DNA of 14,063 bases from an uncultured Rhodanobacter sp. (lineage in GTDB: Bacteria > Pseudomonadota > Gammaproteobacteria > Xanthomonadales > Rhodanobacteraceae): NCBI GenBank assembly GCA_903827735.1, contig CAIKJM010000146.1:1-14063 (forward strand). Direction: 5' to 3'. The notes under the pieces were generated by a model that ran no database searches, had not been told where the DNA came from, and worked only from the letters and a program-made list of their open reading frames with translations. The position numbers and the translations under genes are program-made. Below are positions 1 through 6,443 of this stretch, one piece after another. Position 1 is the first letter of the stretch. Each line of letters opens with the position of its first letter.

Positions 1-188
1 AGGTGCTCGCCTTGGCCAGCGACCGCACGGACGTTTCGCCGGTGCAGGCGTGGCTGCAGCGTGACAACGCCACGCTGCAGTACACCCGCAGCATGCTGGC
101 AGAGATCCTCACCCAGAACGCCGACTATCCGATCGCCTCGGTCGCGGTGCGTCGTCTGGCACAGCTGGCGCAGGTGCCGATCGGCTAA
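1..188 (+). CDS. C-terminal end of a large protein, possibly NAD-specific glutamate dehydrogenase (5' partial)
   Basis: An open frame enters from the left edge (first full codon at position 3) and stops at TAA 186-188, leaving about 61 residues. The piece is helical and polar, with a WLQRD segment, a LAEIL segment and an ending like SVAVRRLAQLAQ. This pattern resembles the extreme C-terminus of the very large (about 180 kDa) NAD-dependent glutamate dehydrogenases of proteobacteria, which also end in a helix containing S-V-A-x-R-x-L. The resemblance is from memory of the family and the fragment carries no catalytic residue, so the name is tentative. That the frame is genuinely coding is more secure, because it ends just before a gene on the same strand and no start-like context lies inside it. 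No hairpin terminator follows. Confidence 0.5.
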   Translation, partial: VLALASDRTDVSPVQAWLQRDNATLQYTRSMLAEILTQNADYPIASVAVRRLAQLAQVPIG

Positions 189-310
189 CGGATCGTCAGC
201 CACCGAACTGTCACCTCGGTGCAGCTCGGTCATGGAGGCGCAGGAGCCGGCATGGTCTTGCGCCTTCATGCTGTGTACTCTCCTCTCACTTGATTGCCAG
301 GGGGATCCGC

Positions 311-1075
311 ATGCGCTTTGCCTTCGTCGCCAGCGATACCAGCATCGCCCAGCAGGCGCGACGCAAACTGGTGGAGCGCTATGGCGACGTGCCGCCGGAA
401 CAGGCCGAGCTGATCGTGGCGCTCGGCGGCGACGGTTTCATGCTGCGTACGCTGCACGACTGGCATGCACTCGAGGTGCCGGTGTACGGCATGAAGCTGG
501 GCCGGGTCGGCTTTTTGATGAACAAGCATGTGCTCGATGGATTGCCCGAGCGGGTAGCGCGCGCGCACACCGCGTCGCTGTTTCCGCTGCAGATGGAAGT
601 TACCGACGTCAGCGGCAAGGAGCATTCGGCGCTGGCGTTCAACGAGGTGTCGCTGCTGCGCCAGACCAACCAGGCCACGCACTTGGAGGTCAAGCTCAAC
701 GGTATCGTGAAGCTCGACATGCTGGTGTGCGACGGCATTCTGGTGTCCACGCCGGCCGGCTCCACCGCCTACAACCTGTCTGCGCACGGGCCGATTCTGC
801 CGCTGGATGCAAACGTGCTGGCACTGACGCCGATCAGTCCGTTTCGCCCGCGCCGCTGGCGCGGTGCGATCCTGCCACATCGCACCGAAGTGATTCTGCG
901 CGTGCTCGATCCGGACAAGCGTCCGGTCAGCGCTACGGCGGATTTTCATGAGGTGCGCGACGTACTGACCGTGGCCATTCGCCAGTCGGGCGGCGAGGGC
1001 GTGCGGCTGCTGTTTGATCCCGAGCACAACCTCGAACAGCGGATTCTTGACGAGCAGTTTGCGTCGGCGGAATGA
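311..1075 (+). CDS. nadK: NAD kinase (ATP-NAD kinase, NadK)
   Basis: This cytosolic enzyme phosphorylates NAD to NADP and is the only known de novo source of NADP. The 254-residue protein carries the family signatures: GGDG at residues 39-42 (nucleotide/metal-binding loop), NE at 111-112, and the NAD-binding stretch STPAGSTAYNLSAHGP starting near residue 146. The C-terminal half shows the beta-rich PISPFRPRRW segment. At about 254 residues it is a short form compared with the roughly 290-residue E. coli enzyme and looks like the compact alphaproteobacterial/Xanthomonas type. The ATG at 311 is chosen because AGGGGG at 299-304 sits seven bases upstream. A TTG at 290 would add seven residues without a ribosome site. 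The 5'-nucleotidase gene begins about 140 bases downstream on the same strand. Family is certain; gene boundaries nearly so. Confidence 0.95.
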   Translation: MRFAFVASDTSIAQQARRKLVERYGDVPPEQAELIVALGGDGFMLRTLHDWHALEVPVYGMKLGRVGFLMNKHVLDGLPERVARAHTASLFPLQMEVTDVSGKEHSALAFNEVSLLRQTNQATHLEVKLNGIVKLDMLVCDGILVSTPAGSTAYNLSAHGPILPLDANVLALTPISPFRPRRWRGAILPHRTEVILRVLDPDKRPVSATADFHEVRDVLTVAIRQSGGEGVRLLFDPEHNLEQRILDEQFASAE

Positions 1076-1218
1076 TCTGAGCGGTGTGGTCACTGCGTTG
1101 AACGTAAAAGGAGAAATCGGCTATGCGTATTGACGCGCACGAAATAGGCCGGGCTGCGTGCTAGATTGAAATCCACGATCATGCCGATCAAGCCGCGCTG
1201 TTAGCCGTGAACCCATCC

Positions 1219-2172
1219 ATGCCGACAAACGTAACTGAAGCCGATGCCGGTAGCGCTGGAGCGCACGATACAAATGCCGCTCGCGACAATCGCCTGGTGG
1301 TGGCCATTTCCTCGCGTGCGCTGTTCGATCTCGGCGACAGTCATGCGCTGTTCGAGCGCGATGGGCTCGATGCCTACCGCAACTTCCAGATCGATCACGA
1401 GAACGAGATTCTCAAGCCCGGCGTGGCTTTTCCGCTGGTGCAGAAGCTGCTCGGACTCAACAAGCTGGCCGGCAACGTGCCGCCGGTGGAGGTCATCCTG
1501 CTGTCGCGCAACTCCGGCGATACCGGGTTGCGCATCTTCAACGCGATTCAGCATTACGGGCTGGAGATCAGTCGCGCCGCGTTTACCAGCGGCGCGCCGA
1601 CCTCCGACTACATCGCGCCGTTCAAGGCCGACCTTTTCCTCTCCGCCAACGCCGAAGACGTCGGTCGAGCGCTTGCTGCGGGCGTGGCTGCTGCGACGAT
1701 TCTTCCTAGCACCGCGCCGCCGCGCGCCTCCGAACAACTGCGCATCGCCTTCGACGGCGACGCGGTGATCTTCGGCGACGAGGGCGAGCGCGTGTCGCGC
1801 GAAGAGGGACTCGAGGCCTTCCATCGTAGCGAGACCGAACACGCTGCCGAGCCGCTGTCGGTGGGGCCGTTCCAGGGCTTCCTGACCGCGCTGCATCGCT
1901 TGCAGACGGCGTTTCCCGCCGAGGATTCGCCGATTCGCACGGCGCTGGTCACGGCGCGCTCCGCTCCAGCGCACAAACGCGTGATTCTCACCCTGCGCAA
2001 GTGGGGCGTGCGCATCGACGAGGCGCTTTTCCTCGGCGGCCGCGACAAGGGCCCGTTTCTGGACGCCTTTGGCGCCGATATCTTTTTCGACGACTCGCCG
2101 GCCAATGTGGAGTCGGCACGCATGCACGTGGCCACCGGGCATGTGCCGCACGGGGTCAGCAACCGCGGCTGA
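1219..2172 (+). CDS. 5'-nucleotidase of the cytosolic cN-I type (PF06189-like)
   Basis: The protein of about 317 residues is predicted to remove the 5'-phosphate from nucleoside monophosphates in the cytosol. It matches the cN-I (NT5C1-like, PF06189) family. An ISSRALFDL block lies near residue 30. A FDGDAV motif gives the haloacid-dehalogenase-type acidic pair at D179 and D181. An LLSRNSGDTGLRIFNAI block is present, and a DD pair at 291-292 (FFDDSPANVESA) supplies the C-terminal metal ligands. There is no signal peptide or membrane segment. The first ~25 residues are a low-complexity linker. A GTG at 1207 in the same frame would add four residues; neither start has a convincing ribosome site, and ATG 1219 is preferred only by codon. 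It follows nadK on the same strand, suggesting a shared role in nucleotide-pool control. The exact substrate (AMP, IMP or other) cannot be read from the sequence. Confidence 0.88.
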   Translation: MPTNVTEADAGSAGAHDTNAARDNRLVVAISSRALFDLGDSHALFERDGLDAYRNFQIDHENEILKPGVAFPLVQKLLGLNKLAGNVPPVEVILLSRNSGDTGLRIFNAIQHYGLEISRAAFTSGAPTSDYIAPFKADLFLSANAEDVGRALAAGVAAATILPSTAPPRASEQLRIAFDGDAVIFGDEGERVSREEGLEAFHRSETEHAAEPLSVGPFQGFLTALHRLQTAFPAEDSPIRTALVTARSAPAHKRVILTLRKWGVRIDEALFLGGRDKGPFLDAFGADIFFDDSPANVESARMHVATGHVPHGVSNRG

Positions 2173-2303
2173 TCGTTGATCGCCGATCGCGCCTATCGCT
2201 GTTTTCCCAATTCGTTTGTTGTTTCCGCAAGGATGGAACCGACACCAGATCATCACGTTGGCGCGCCCACGATGAACGTCCACTTCAACGCGGGAGCTCG
2301 ATC

Positions 2304-2825
2304 ATGCAGATCACTCGGAAACATGTCGGAACGCTGACGATGCTTGGCGCTTTGGTACTCAGTCCATTGGTCATAGCGCAGAACACTAGCGGGATGGCGC
2401 CTGCAGCGTCCAGGCAGGACACAGCCTTTGTCGCAAAAGCCTCGGCCGCCGGAATGACCGAAATTCAGGCAAGCAAGTTGGCCGACTCGCGCGCGCAGTC
2501 AGCCGCGGTCAAAAGCTTTGCAGCGACGATGGTGACCGATCACACCAAGGCCGGCGATGAGCTTTCCGCGCTGGCGCAGAAAGACGGCTTTACCCCGTCC
2601 GCGTCGCCCATGCCCGCACAGCAAAAAGCGCTGGCCAAGCTCGAAACGCTCAACGGCGCAGCCTTCGACAAGGCCTATTCGTCAATGATGCTGAAAGATC
2701 ACAACGAGGCCGTCGCGCTGTTCAAGAAAGAGTCGACGAGTGGAAAAAACGACGATCTCAAGTCGTTTGCTTCACAGACCTTGCCGACGCTCGACGAGCA
2801 TCTGGCGATGGCTAAAAAGCTCTGA
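2304..2825 (+). CDS. Secreted DUF4142 domain protein
   Basis: This is a 173-residue exported protein. The first ~26 residues are a signal peptide: MQITRK positive start, a hydrophobic core LTMLGALVLSPLV, then IAQ as a probable signal peptidase I site. The rest is an all-helical DUF4142 (PF13628) domain with the typical order: FVAKASAAGMTEIQASKLA, then a helix ending VTDHTKA, then a second MMLKDHNEAVALF helix, and a C-terminal helix with LPTLDEHL. The recurring D-H pairs are characteristic and resemble those of ferritin-like four-helix bundles, but no metal binding is shown. DUF4142 proteins are periplasmic or secreted, with unknown biochemical role and links to stress in some genera. ATG 2304 has GGGAG at 2292-2296 upstream. 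It is followed 21 bases later by a strong intrinsic terminator, so the transcript ends here. Confidence 0.9.
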   Translation: MQITRKHVGTLTMLGALVLSPLVIAQNTSGMAPAASRQDTAFVAKASAAGMTEIQASKLADSRAQSAAVKSFAATMVTDHTKAGDELSALAQKDGFTPSASPMPAQQKALAKLETLNGAAFDKAYSSMMLKDHNEAVALFKKESTSGKNDDLKSFASQTLPTLDEHLAMAKKL

Positions 2826-2846
2826 GCTGCCAGGCCGCGAATCAGG

Positions 2847-2875
2847 CACCAGGCTGAAATGCCTGGTGTTTTTTT
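2847..2875 (+). terminator. Rho-independent terminator of the DUF4142 gene
   Basis: A perfect 8-bp stem (CACCAGGC at 2847-2854, GCCTGGTG at 2861-2868) closes a six-base loop, TGAAAT, and is followed at once by seven T residues (2869-2875). It lies 21 bases after the DUF4142 stop codon on the same strand and faces the end of the EamA gene coming from the other side. This is a textbook intrinsic terminator for + strand transcription. Confidence 0.92.
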
Positions 2876-2972
2876 ATGCTCAGGACTCCGGAACTTGTTC
2901 GCTGCGAGAACCTTGCAGGCACCCGCATTTCGACTATTTTGATGAATACGAGAGTTCGCGTGAGAAAAGCAG

Positions 2973-3848
2973 TCAAACGACCTTGGTGCGGCGCCACCAG
3001 CGCGTGACCTTATACTCCCGTACGAAGGTGAAGAGTCCCGAACCCAGGATGATCACGATGCCGATCAGCATTGGCCAGTCCAGCGGATCGTTGAATAGCA
3101 GATAGCCGAATGCGACCGCCCACAGCATCTGGCTGTACTGGGTCGGCGCCACGTGGTTCGCCGGCGATTTTTGCGTGGCCAGCATAAGCAGAACGGCAGC
3201 CAGAGCTGCCAGCAGCCCGTAGCCGAGCAGCAGCATCCATTGGTGAAACTGCGGCCAGCGAAAATCCCACAGCATCAGTACGCCAGTAAGCAGCAGTGGG
3301 CCGATGACACCGGCGCCGTAGAGCGTGACGCGCTTTTCCTGTGATCCGGTCATGCGCAGGGCGATCATCGAGATGGCGCCGGAGAGACCACAGATCAGCG
3401 CCGCAAGGTGGCCGACGCCGAGCGCGCGAAATCCGGGGCGCAGCACAACGAGTACGCCGACAAACCCCGCAATGACGGCCGACCAGCGGCGCCAGCCGAC
3501 GTGCTCCTTGAGGAAGATAACCGACAGGATGGTGACGAAGATCGGCATCAAAAAAATCAGCGCGAACGCTTCGGCCATCGGCAGCGCGGTGAAAGCAATC
3601 ACCGCCGAGGTACTGCCGATCGCGCCGAATATCGCGCGCACCAGCCAAAGGCTTGGCCGCTTGGCAATGATGACCTCGCGCCAGCGATCGCCCTTGCGCT
3701 TGATGAAAGGCAATGCGGTCAGGCCGAGCAGTGCGCCGAAAAACACCGCCTCGTACGACGGCAGCGAGCCGCGCAGCAGCTTCACGAACGCATCGCTCAT
3801 GGCATAGGCCGCGAACGCCATGAAGCCGAGCAGCACACCTTTGTACAT
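2973..3848 (-). CDS. EamA/DMT-superfamily inner-membrane permease
   Basis: This 291-residue integral membrane protein should sit in the inner membrane with about ten transmembrane helices arranged as two EamA repeats, roughly residues 1-135 and 148-275. Each repeat shows the drug/metabolite transporter look: the first begins with YAMSDAFVKLL and contains IGSTSAVIAFTALPMAEAFALIF and a GWRRW segment before the FVGVLVVLRPG helix; the second ends in PLDWPMLIGIVIILGSG. The C-terminus is short and basic (WWRRTKVV), consistent with a cytoplasmic end. Length is typical for ten-helix DMT proteins. The substrate cannot be deduced; relatives export amino acids, metabolites or drugs, or take up S-adenosylmethionine. 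ATG 3848 is the outermost start and has only a weak ribosome site. The nearest upstream gene on this strand is the frameshifted secreted protein, 129 bases away. Confidence 0.9.
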   Translation of the reverse strand: MYKGVLLGFMAFAAYAMSDAFVKLLRGSLPSYEAVFFGALLGLTALPFIKRKGDRWREVIIAKRPSLWLVRAIFGAIGSTSAVIAFTALPMAEAFALIFLMPIFVTILSVIFLKEHVGWRRWSAVIAGFVGVLVVLRPGFRALGVGHLAALICGLSGAISMIALRMTGSQEKRVTLYGAGVIGPLLLTGVLMLWDFRWPQFHQWMLLLGYGLLAALAAVLLMLATQKSPANHVAPTQYSQMLWAVAFGYLLFNDPLDWPMLIGIVIILGSGLFTFVREYKVTRWWRRTKVV

Positions 3849-3940
3849 TTTTGCGGGTTATCGAAACAGGGAATGGTCACAGTATCCGCGTTTCCTGCGG
3901 CAACCGCATGCATGGCGGGAGGACTGCGACGTAATCCCAT

Positions 3941-3970
3941 GCCGGCACGCCGGCAGTGGCCGACGTGCCG
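3941..3970 (-). repeat. Two overlapping, mutually exclusive hairpins just after the cysteine-rich gene
   Basis: GCCGG (13 bases would not be exceeded: arms only) at 3941-3945 pairs with CCGGC at 3950-3954 around a CACG loop. Alternatively CGGCACG at 3943-3949 pairs with CGTGCCG at 3964-3970. The two folds compete for the same bases. They lie 8-37 bases beyond the stop of the frameshifted gene on the minus strand, where a terminator would be expected, but no T run follows. Each stem is seen directly; a transcription-ending role is inference. Confidence 0.4.
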
Positions 3971-3977
3971 ATCCGCT

Positions 3978-4483
3978 TCAGAGGCAGTCGACCAATCCGT
4001 CATAGATCGACCGGCTGCTGCCCGGAAGAATCACGCGTATGGGATTGCTGACATTCAGCGCCGCGATCAGGTCCGCCACGCGGGTCTTCGGCGCCAGCGG
4101 GCTGCGGCAACGCCAGTGTTGGCTGTCGACCAGAATCTTGCCGTTTTGCGGATTCACGTCGGCATTGCTGGCGGCGAAGACCCAGACACAGCGTCCGACG
4201 CCGCCGGTGGTCCTGTCGACGGAGCACCGGTAGTCCAGCGACTCGATATTGCTGTAGTCGCCTTCGCAGAACGTGTCGCCGCAGACGTCGTCAAAGTTTT
4301 TTCGCAGCTGGCTGGTAATGCTGACCAGGCATTGATGTCCGCGTCGCTGGTCAGATAGCTGCTGATATCGACGTATTCAGAGCCGCTCGCTGCAGTGGCA
4401 GGGGCGATCGGCGCTGCCGCCGTGGCGGCCGGGGAGGTGAGGACAACTAGGGCGAGCAACAGCCCGCCGAGGACGGTTCGCAT
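3978..4483 (-). pseudogene. Frameshifted gene for a small secreted cysteine-rich protein of unknown function
   Basis: An ideal ribosome site (AAGGAG, minus strand, 4490-4495, six-base spacer) precedes ATG 4483. The frame encodes a signal peptide (MRTVLGGLLLALVVL, then A-rich to about residue 24) and runs sensibly through YVDISSYLTSDADINAW to W53 (codon 4325-4327). It then becomes Ser/Thr/Ala-rich nonsense. From about 4322 the other frame continues naturally (SITSQLRKNFDDVCGD...) and ends at TGA 3978-3980 with ...LVDCL. Restoring one base after the Trp codon (for example TGG TTC AGC) gives one protein of about 168 residues. The rebuilt mature part has six cysteines (DVC, TFC, YRC, GRC, WRC, VDC), fitting three disulfides in an exported protein. 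I do not recognise the family. The break may be a true inactivating mutation or a sequencing/assembly error at a short T run. Confidence 0.8.
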
Positions 4484-4489
4484 GGAAAA

Positions 4490-4495
4490 CTCCTT
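4490..4495 (-). promoter_or_regulatory. Strong Shine-Dalgarno for the frameshifted secreted protein
   Basis: On the minus strand the sequence AAGGAG lies six bases before ATG 4483. It fixes the start of the secreted protein well inside a longer possible frame that begins near 4594 and lacks such a site. It also shows that the gene was translated, at least until recently. Confidence 0.75.
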
Positions 4496-4526
4496 TTCTC
4501 GGGGATGGGAGAAAGCGTCTGGCTCT

Positions 4527-4571
4527 GCCGGCCGTGACGCTTCCACGTGAATCGGCCGGCGTTTTCTTTTT
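4527..4571 (+). repeat. GC-rich inverted repeat followed by a T-rich tract in the divergent intergenic region
   Basis: GCCGGCC at 4527-4533 is matched by GGCCGGC at 4554-4560 with a 20-base interior that itself holds CGTG/CACG arms (4533-4536 and 4544-4547). It is followed by GTTTTCTTTTT (4561-4571). The shape is that of a + strand intrinsic terminator, yet no + strand gene ends here: it sits between the divergent starts at 4483 (-) and 4696 (+). It may be an attenuator-like leader, a stop for antisense or stray transcription, or a DNA-level element. Confidence 0.5.
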
Positions 4572-4633
4572 AGATCCCTGGCAGGCCGCGGCACAGCGGG
4601 TTTTGCCGACGCCTGTCGTCAGTGTCGCTGCCG

Positions 4634-4662
4634 GTGACCCTCATCCCCGTCCCCGCTACACT
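4634..4662 (+). promoter_or_regulatory. Candidate sigma-70 promoter for the glutaryl-CoA dehydrogenase gene
   Basis: GTGACC (4634-4639) and TACACT (4657-4662) are spaced by 17 bases. Each matches four of six positions of the TTGACA/TATAAT consensus. Transcription would start near 4669, giving a leader of about 27 bases before ATG 4696. Placement downstream of the T-tract hairpin at 4527-4571 would leave that hairpin outside this transcript. Confidence 0.4.
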
Positions 4663-4695
4663 AAGGGACTTGCCTGATCACTTTGGACCTTTGCC

Positions 4696-5865
4696 ATGGC
4701 TACGCGCCTCGATCCGCTCGATCTTTACGACGTCCGTTCGCTGCTCACCGACGAGGAGCGCATGGTGCAGGACTCCGTCGGCCGCTTCGTCGACGAACGG
4801 GTGCTGCCGATCATCGGCGACTGCTTCGATCAGGCGCGCTTTCCGAAGGAGCTGATCCCGGAAATCGCTGGCCTGGGCCTGCTGGGCGCCACCATTCCCG
4901 AGGAATACGGCGGCGGCGGCATGAACAGCGTCAGCTACGGCCTAATTTGCCAGGAGCTGGAGCGCGGCGATTCCGGCCTGCGCAGCTTTGCCTCGGTGCA
5001 GAGTTCGCTGTGCATGTATCCCATCTACGCCTACGGCAGCGAGGAGCAGAAGCGCCAGTATCTGCCGGGTATGGCCGCCGGCGAGATCATCGGCTGCTTC
5101 GGCCTCACCGAGCCGCACGGCGGCTCCGATCCGGCCAACATGAAAACGAATGCCAAAAAGGACGGCGGCGACTGGGTCATCAACGGCGCCAAGATGTGGA
5201 TCACCAACGGCAACCTCGCGCATATCGCCATCGTCTGGGCGATGACCGAGGACGGTATCCAGGGCTTCGTGGTGCCGACCGATACGGCCGGCTTCAAGGC
5301 GCAGGAAATCCACAAAAAGATGAGCCTGCGCGCGTCGGTGACCTCCGCGCTGTTTTTCGACGGCGTGCGTGTGCCCGACAGCGCGAGCCTGCCCAACGTC
5401 AAGGGCCTGAAGGGTCCGCTGGGCTGCCTCACCCAGGCGCGCTTTGGCATTACCTGGGGGCCGATTGGTGCCGCCCAGGCCTGCCTGAAGGAAGTGCTCG
5501 ACTACACGGCCGAACGCAAGCTGTTCGACCGACCGCTGTCGTCCAATCAGGCCGTGCAGCTGAAGCTGGCCGACATGGCCCGCCGCATCACTACGGCGCA
5601 GCTGCTGTCGCTGCAGCTCGGTCGTCTGAAGGATGCCGGCAAGATGCAGCCGACCCAGGTGTCGCTGGCCAAGTGGAACAACTGTCGCATGGCGATCGAT
5701 ATCGCCCGTCAGTGCCGCGACCTGCTCGGCGGCGCCGGCATTACCACCGAGCACGGCGCCATCCGCCACGCGCTGAACCTGGAGTCGGTGATCACCTATG
5801 AAGGTACGGAAACCGTGCACGAGCTGGTGGTGGGTCGGGAGCTGACCGGCATCAACGCGTTCTGA
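4696..5865 (+). CDS. gcdH: Glutaryl-CoA dehydrogenase (acyl-CoA dehydrogenase family)
   Basis: This FAD enzyme oxidises and decarboxylates glutaryl-CoA to crotonyl-CoA in lysine/tryptophan breakdown. The 389-residue protein matches the glutaryl-CoA branch rather than general acyl-CoA dehydrogenases. SFASVQSSL follows Arg96, the place of the arginine that holds the glutaryl carboxylate. CFGLTEPHGGSDP is the flavin/substrate segment; WVINGAKMWITN and the KMSLRASVTS block follow. TQARFGITWGPIGAAQ and LADMARRITTAQLLSLQLGRLKDAGK are near copies of the human enzyme pattern. The catalytic base is E369 in TYEGT. Length equals the mature family. ATG 4696 gives the normal N-terminus (DPLDLYDVRSLLTDEERM). 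No electron-transfer flavoprotein gene is visible nearby. It opens the + strand block that runs to 9368. Confidence 0.93.
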   Translation: MATRLDPLDLYDVRSLLTDEERMVQDSVGRFVDERVLPIIGDCFDQARFPKELIPEIAGLGLLGATIPEEYGGGGMNSVSYGLICQELERGDSGLRSFASVQSSLCMYPIYAYGSEEQKRQYLPGMAAGEIIGCFGLTEPHGGSDPANMKTNAKKDGGDWVINGAKMWITNGNLAHIAIVWAMTEDGIQGFVVPTDTAGFKAQEIHKKMSLRASVTSALFFDGVRVPDSASLPNVKGLKGPLGCLTQARFGITWGPIGAAQACLKEVLDYTAERKLFDRPLSSNQAVQLKLADMARRITTAQLLSLQLGRLKDAGKMQPTQVSLAKWNNCRMAIDIARQCRDLLGGAGITTEHGAIRHALNLESVITYEGTETVHELVVGRELTGINAF

Positions 5866-5972
5866 AGCGGAGCGCGTCGCTCATGCGTCGTGAAGCGGGA
5901 TATGAAGCCATGGGTGCGAACAGTGGCAGCAGCGCCCTGCCCACGGCTGAGTGCAACAGGGGCAACTCGACG

Positions 5973-6443
5973 ATGGAGTCCTTGCACGCAGCACTGGCGG
6001 CTGTGCTTCCGGACCTGCGTAGCCGCTGTCGCGATCCCTGGGTCGTGATCGGCAGCGCGGCCGCCTGCTTGGTCGGCGCCGACGTCAGCGTGGCGGATCT
6101 GGACCTGCTGACCAGCGTCCGGGATGCGGACGCGTTGCGCGACCGTTGGCAACGGCAGCACGATGCGGTGCACCGGCCGGATGGCGCGGAGCGCTTTCGA
6201 TCGCGCTTCGCACGCTACCGTTTTGTGGGTCTGCCGGTGGAAGTGATGGGCGGCCTCGAGGTTTTTGGACCCGATGGCTGGAGGCCGCTGCGGATCGATC
6301 GGATCGTGCGCGTGAGCATCGCTGGACGATCCGTTCCGGCGCCATCGATCGCGGAGCAGATCCGCGTACTCGACAGCTTCGGGCGTCCCAAGGATCGTGC
6401 ACGCATCGCCGTTTTGCAAAATCTATGCGAGATTCTCGAATGA
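5973..6443 (+). CDS. Nucleotidyltransferase-fold protein
   Basis: The predicted protein of about 156 residues has the layout of a minimal nucleotidyltransferase domain: GS at 27-28 (VVIGSAAACLVG), an acidic pair DLD at 42-44, and a later strand with E90 (GLPVEVMGG) that could be the third metal ligand. Such folds move a nucleotide from NTP to a protein, RNA or small molecule, but no target can be named. ATG 5973 is preferred because the domain begins there. An in-frame ATG at 5883 with GGAG upstream would add 30 residues of no clear fold, so that longer form cannot be excluded. The stop TGA (6441-6443) overlaps the next ATG (6440), implying translational coupling to the GST-like gene. No HEPN partner of the MNT/HEPN toxin-antitoxin type is adjacent. 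Confidence 0.78.
   Translation: MESLHAALAAVLPDLRSRCRDPWVVIGSAAACLVGADVSVADLDLLTSVRDADALRDRWQRQHDAVHRPDGAERFRSRFARYRFVGLPVEVMGGLEVFGPDGWRPLRIDRIVRVSIAGRSVPAPSIAEQIRVLDSFGRPKDRARIAVLQNLCEILE

Noticed and set aside
266..1093. Minus-strand open frame of 275 codons opposite nadK
   Set aside because: Antisense shadow without recognisable motifs; nadK has every signature motif on the + strand.
2171..2189. Three GATCG units at exact seven-base spacing after the nucleotidase stop
   Set aside because: Only three short copies in GC-rich DNA with no further repeats, AT-rich region or replication gene nearby, so an iteron array is not supported.
4942..5820. Minus-strand open frame of 292 codons opposite glutaryl-CoA dehydrogenase
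   Set aside because: Low-information composition and complete overlap with a strongly supported gene.
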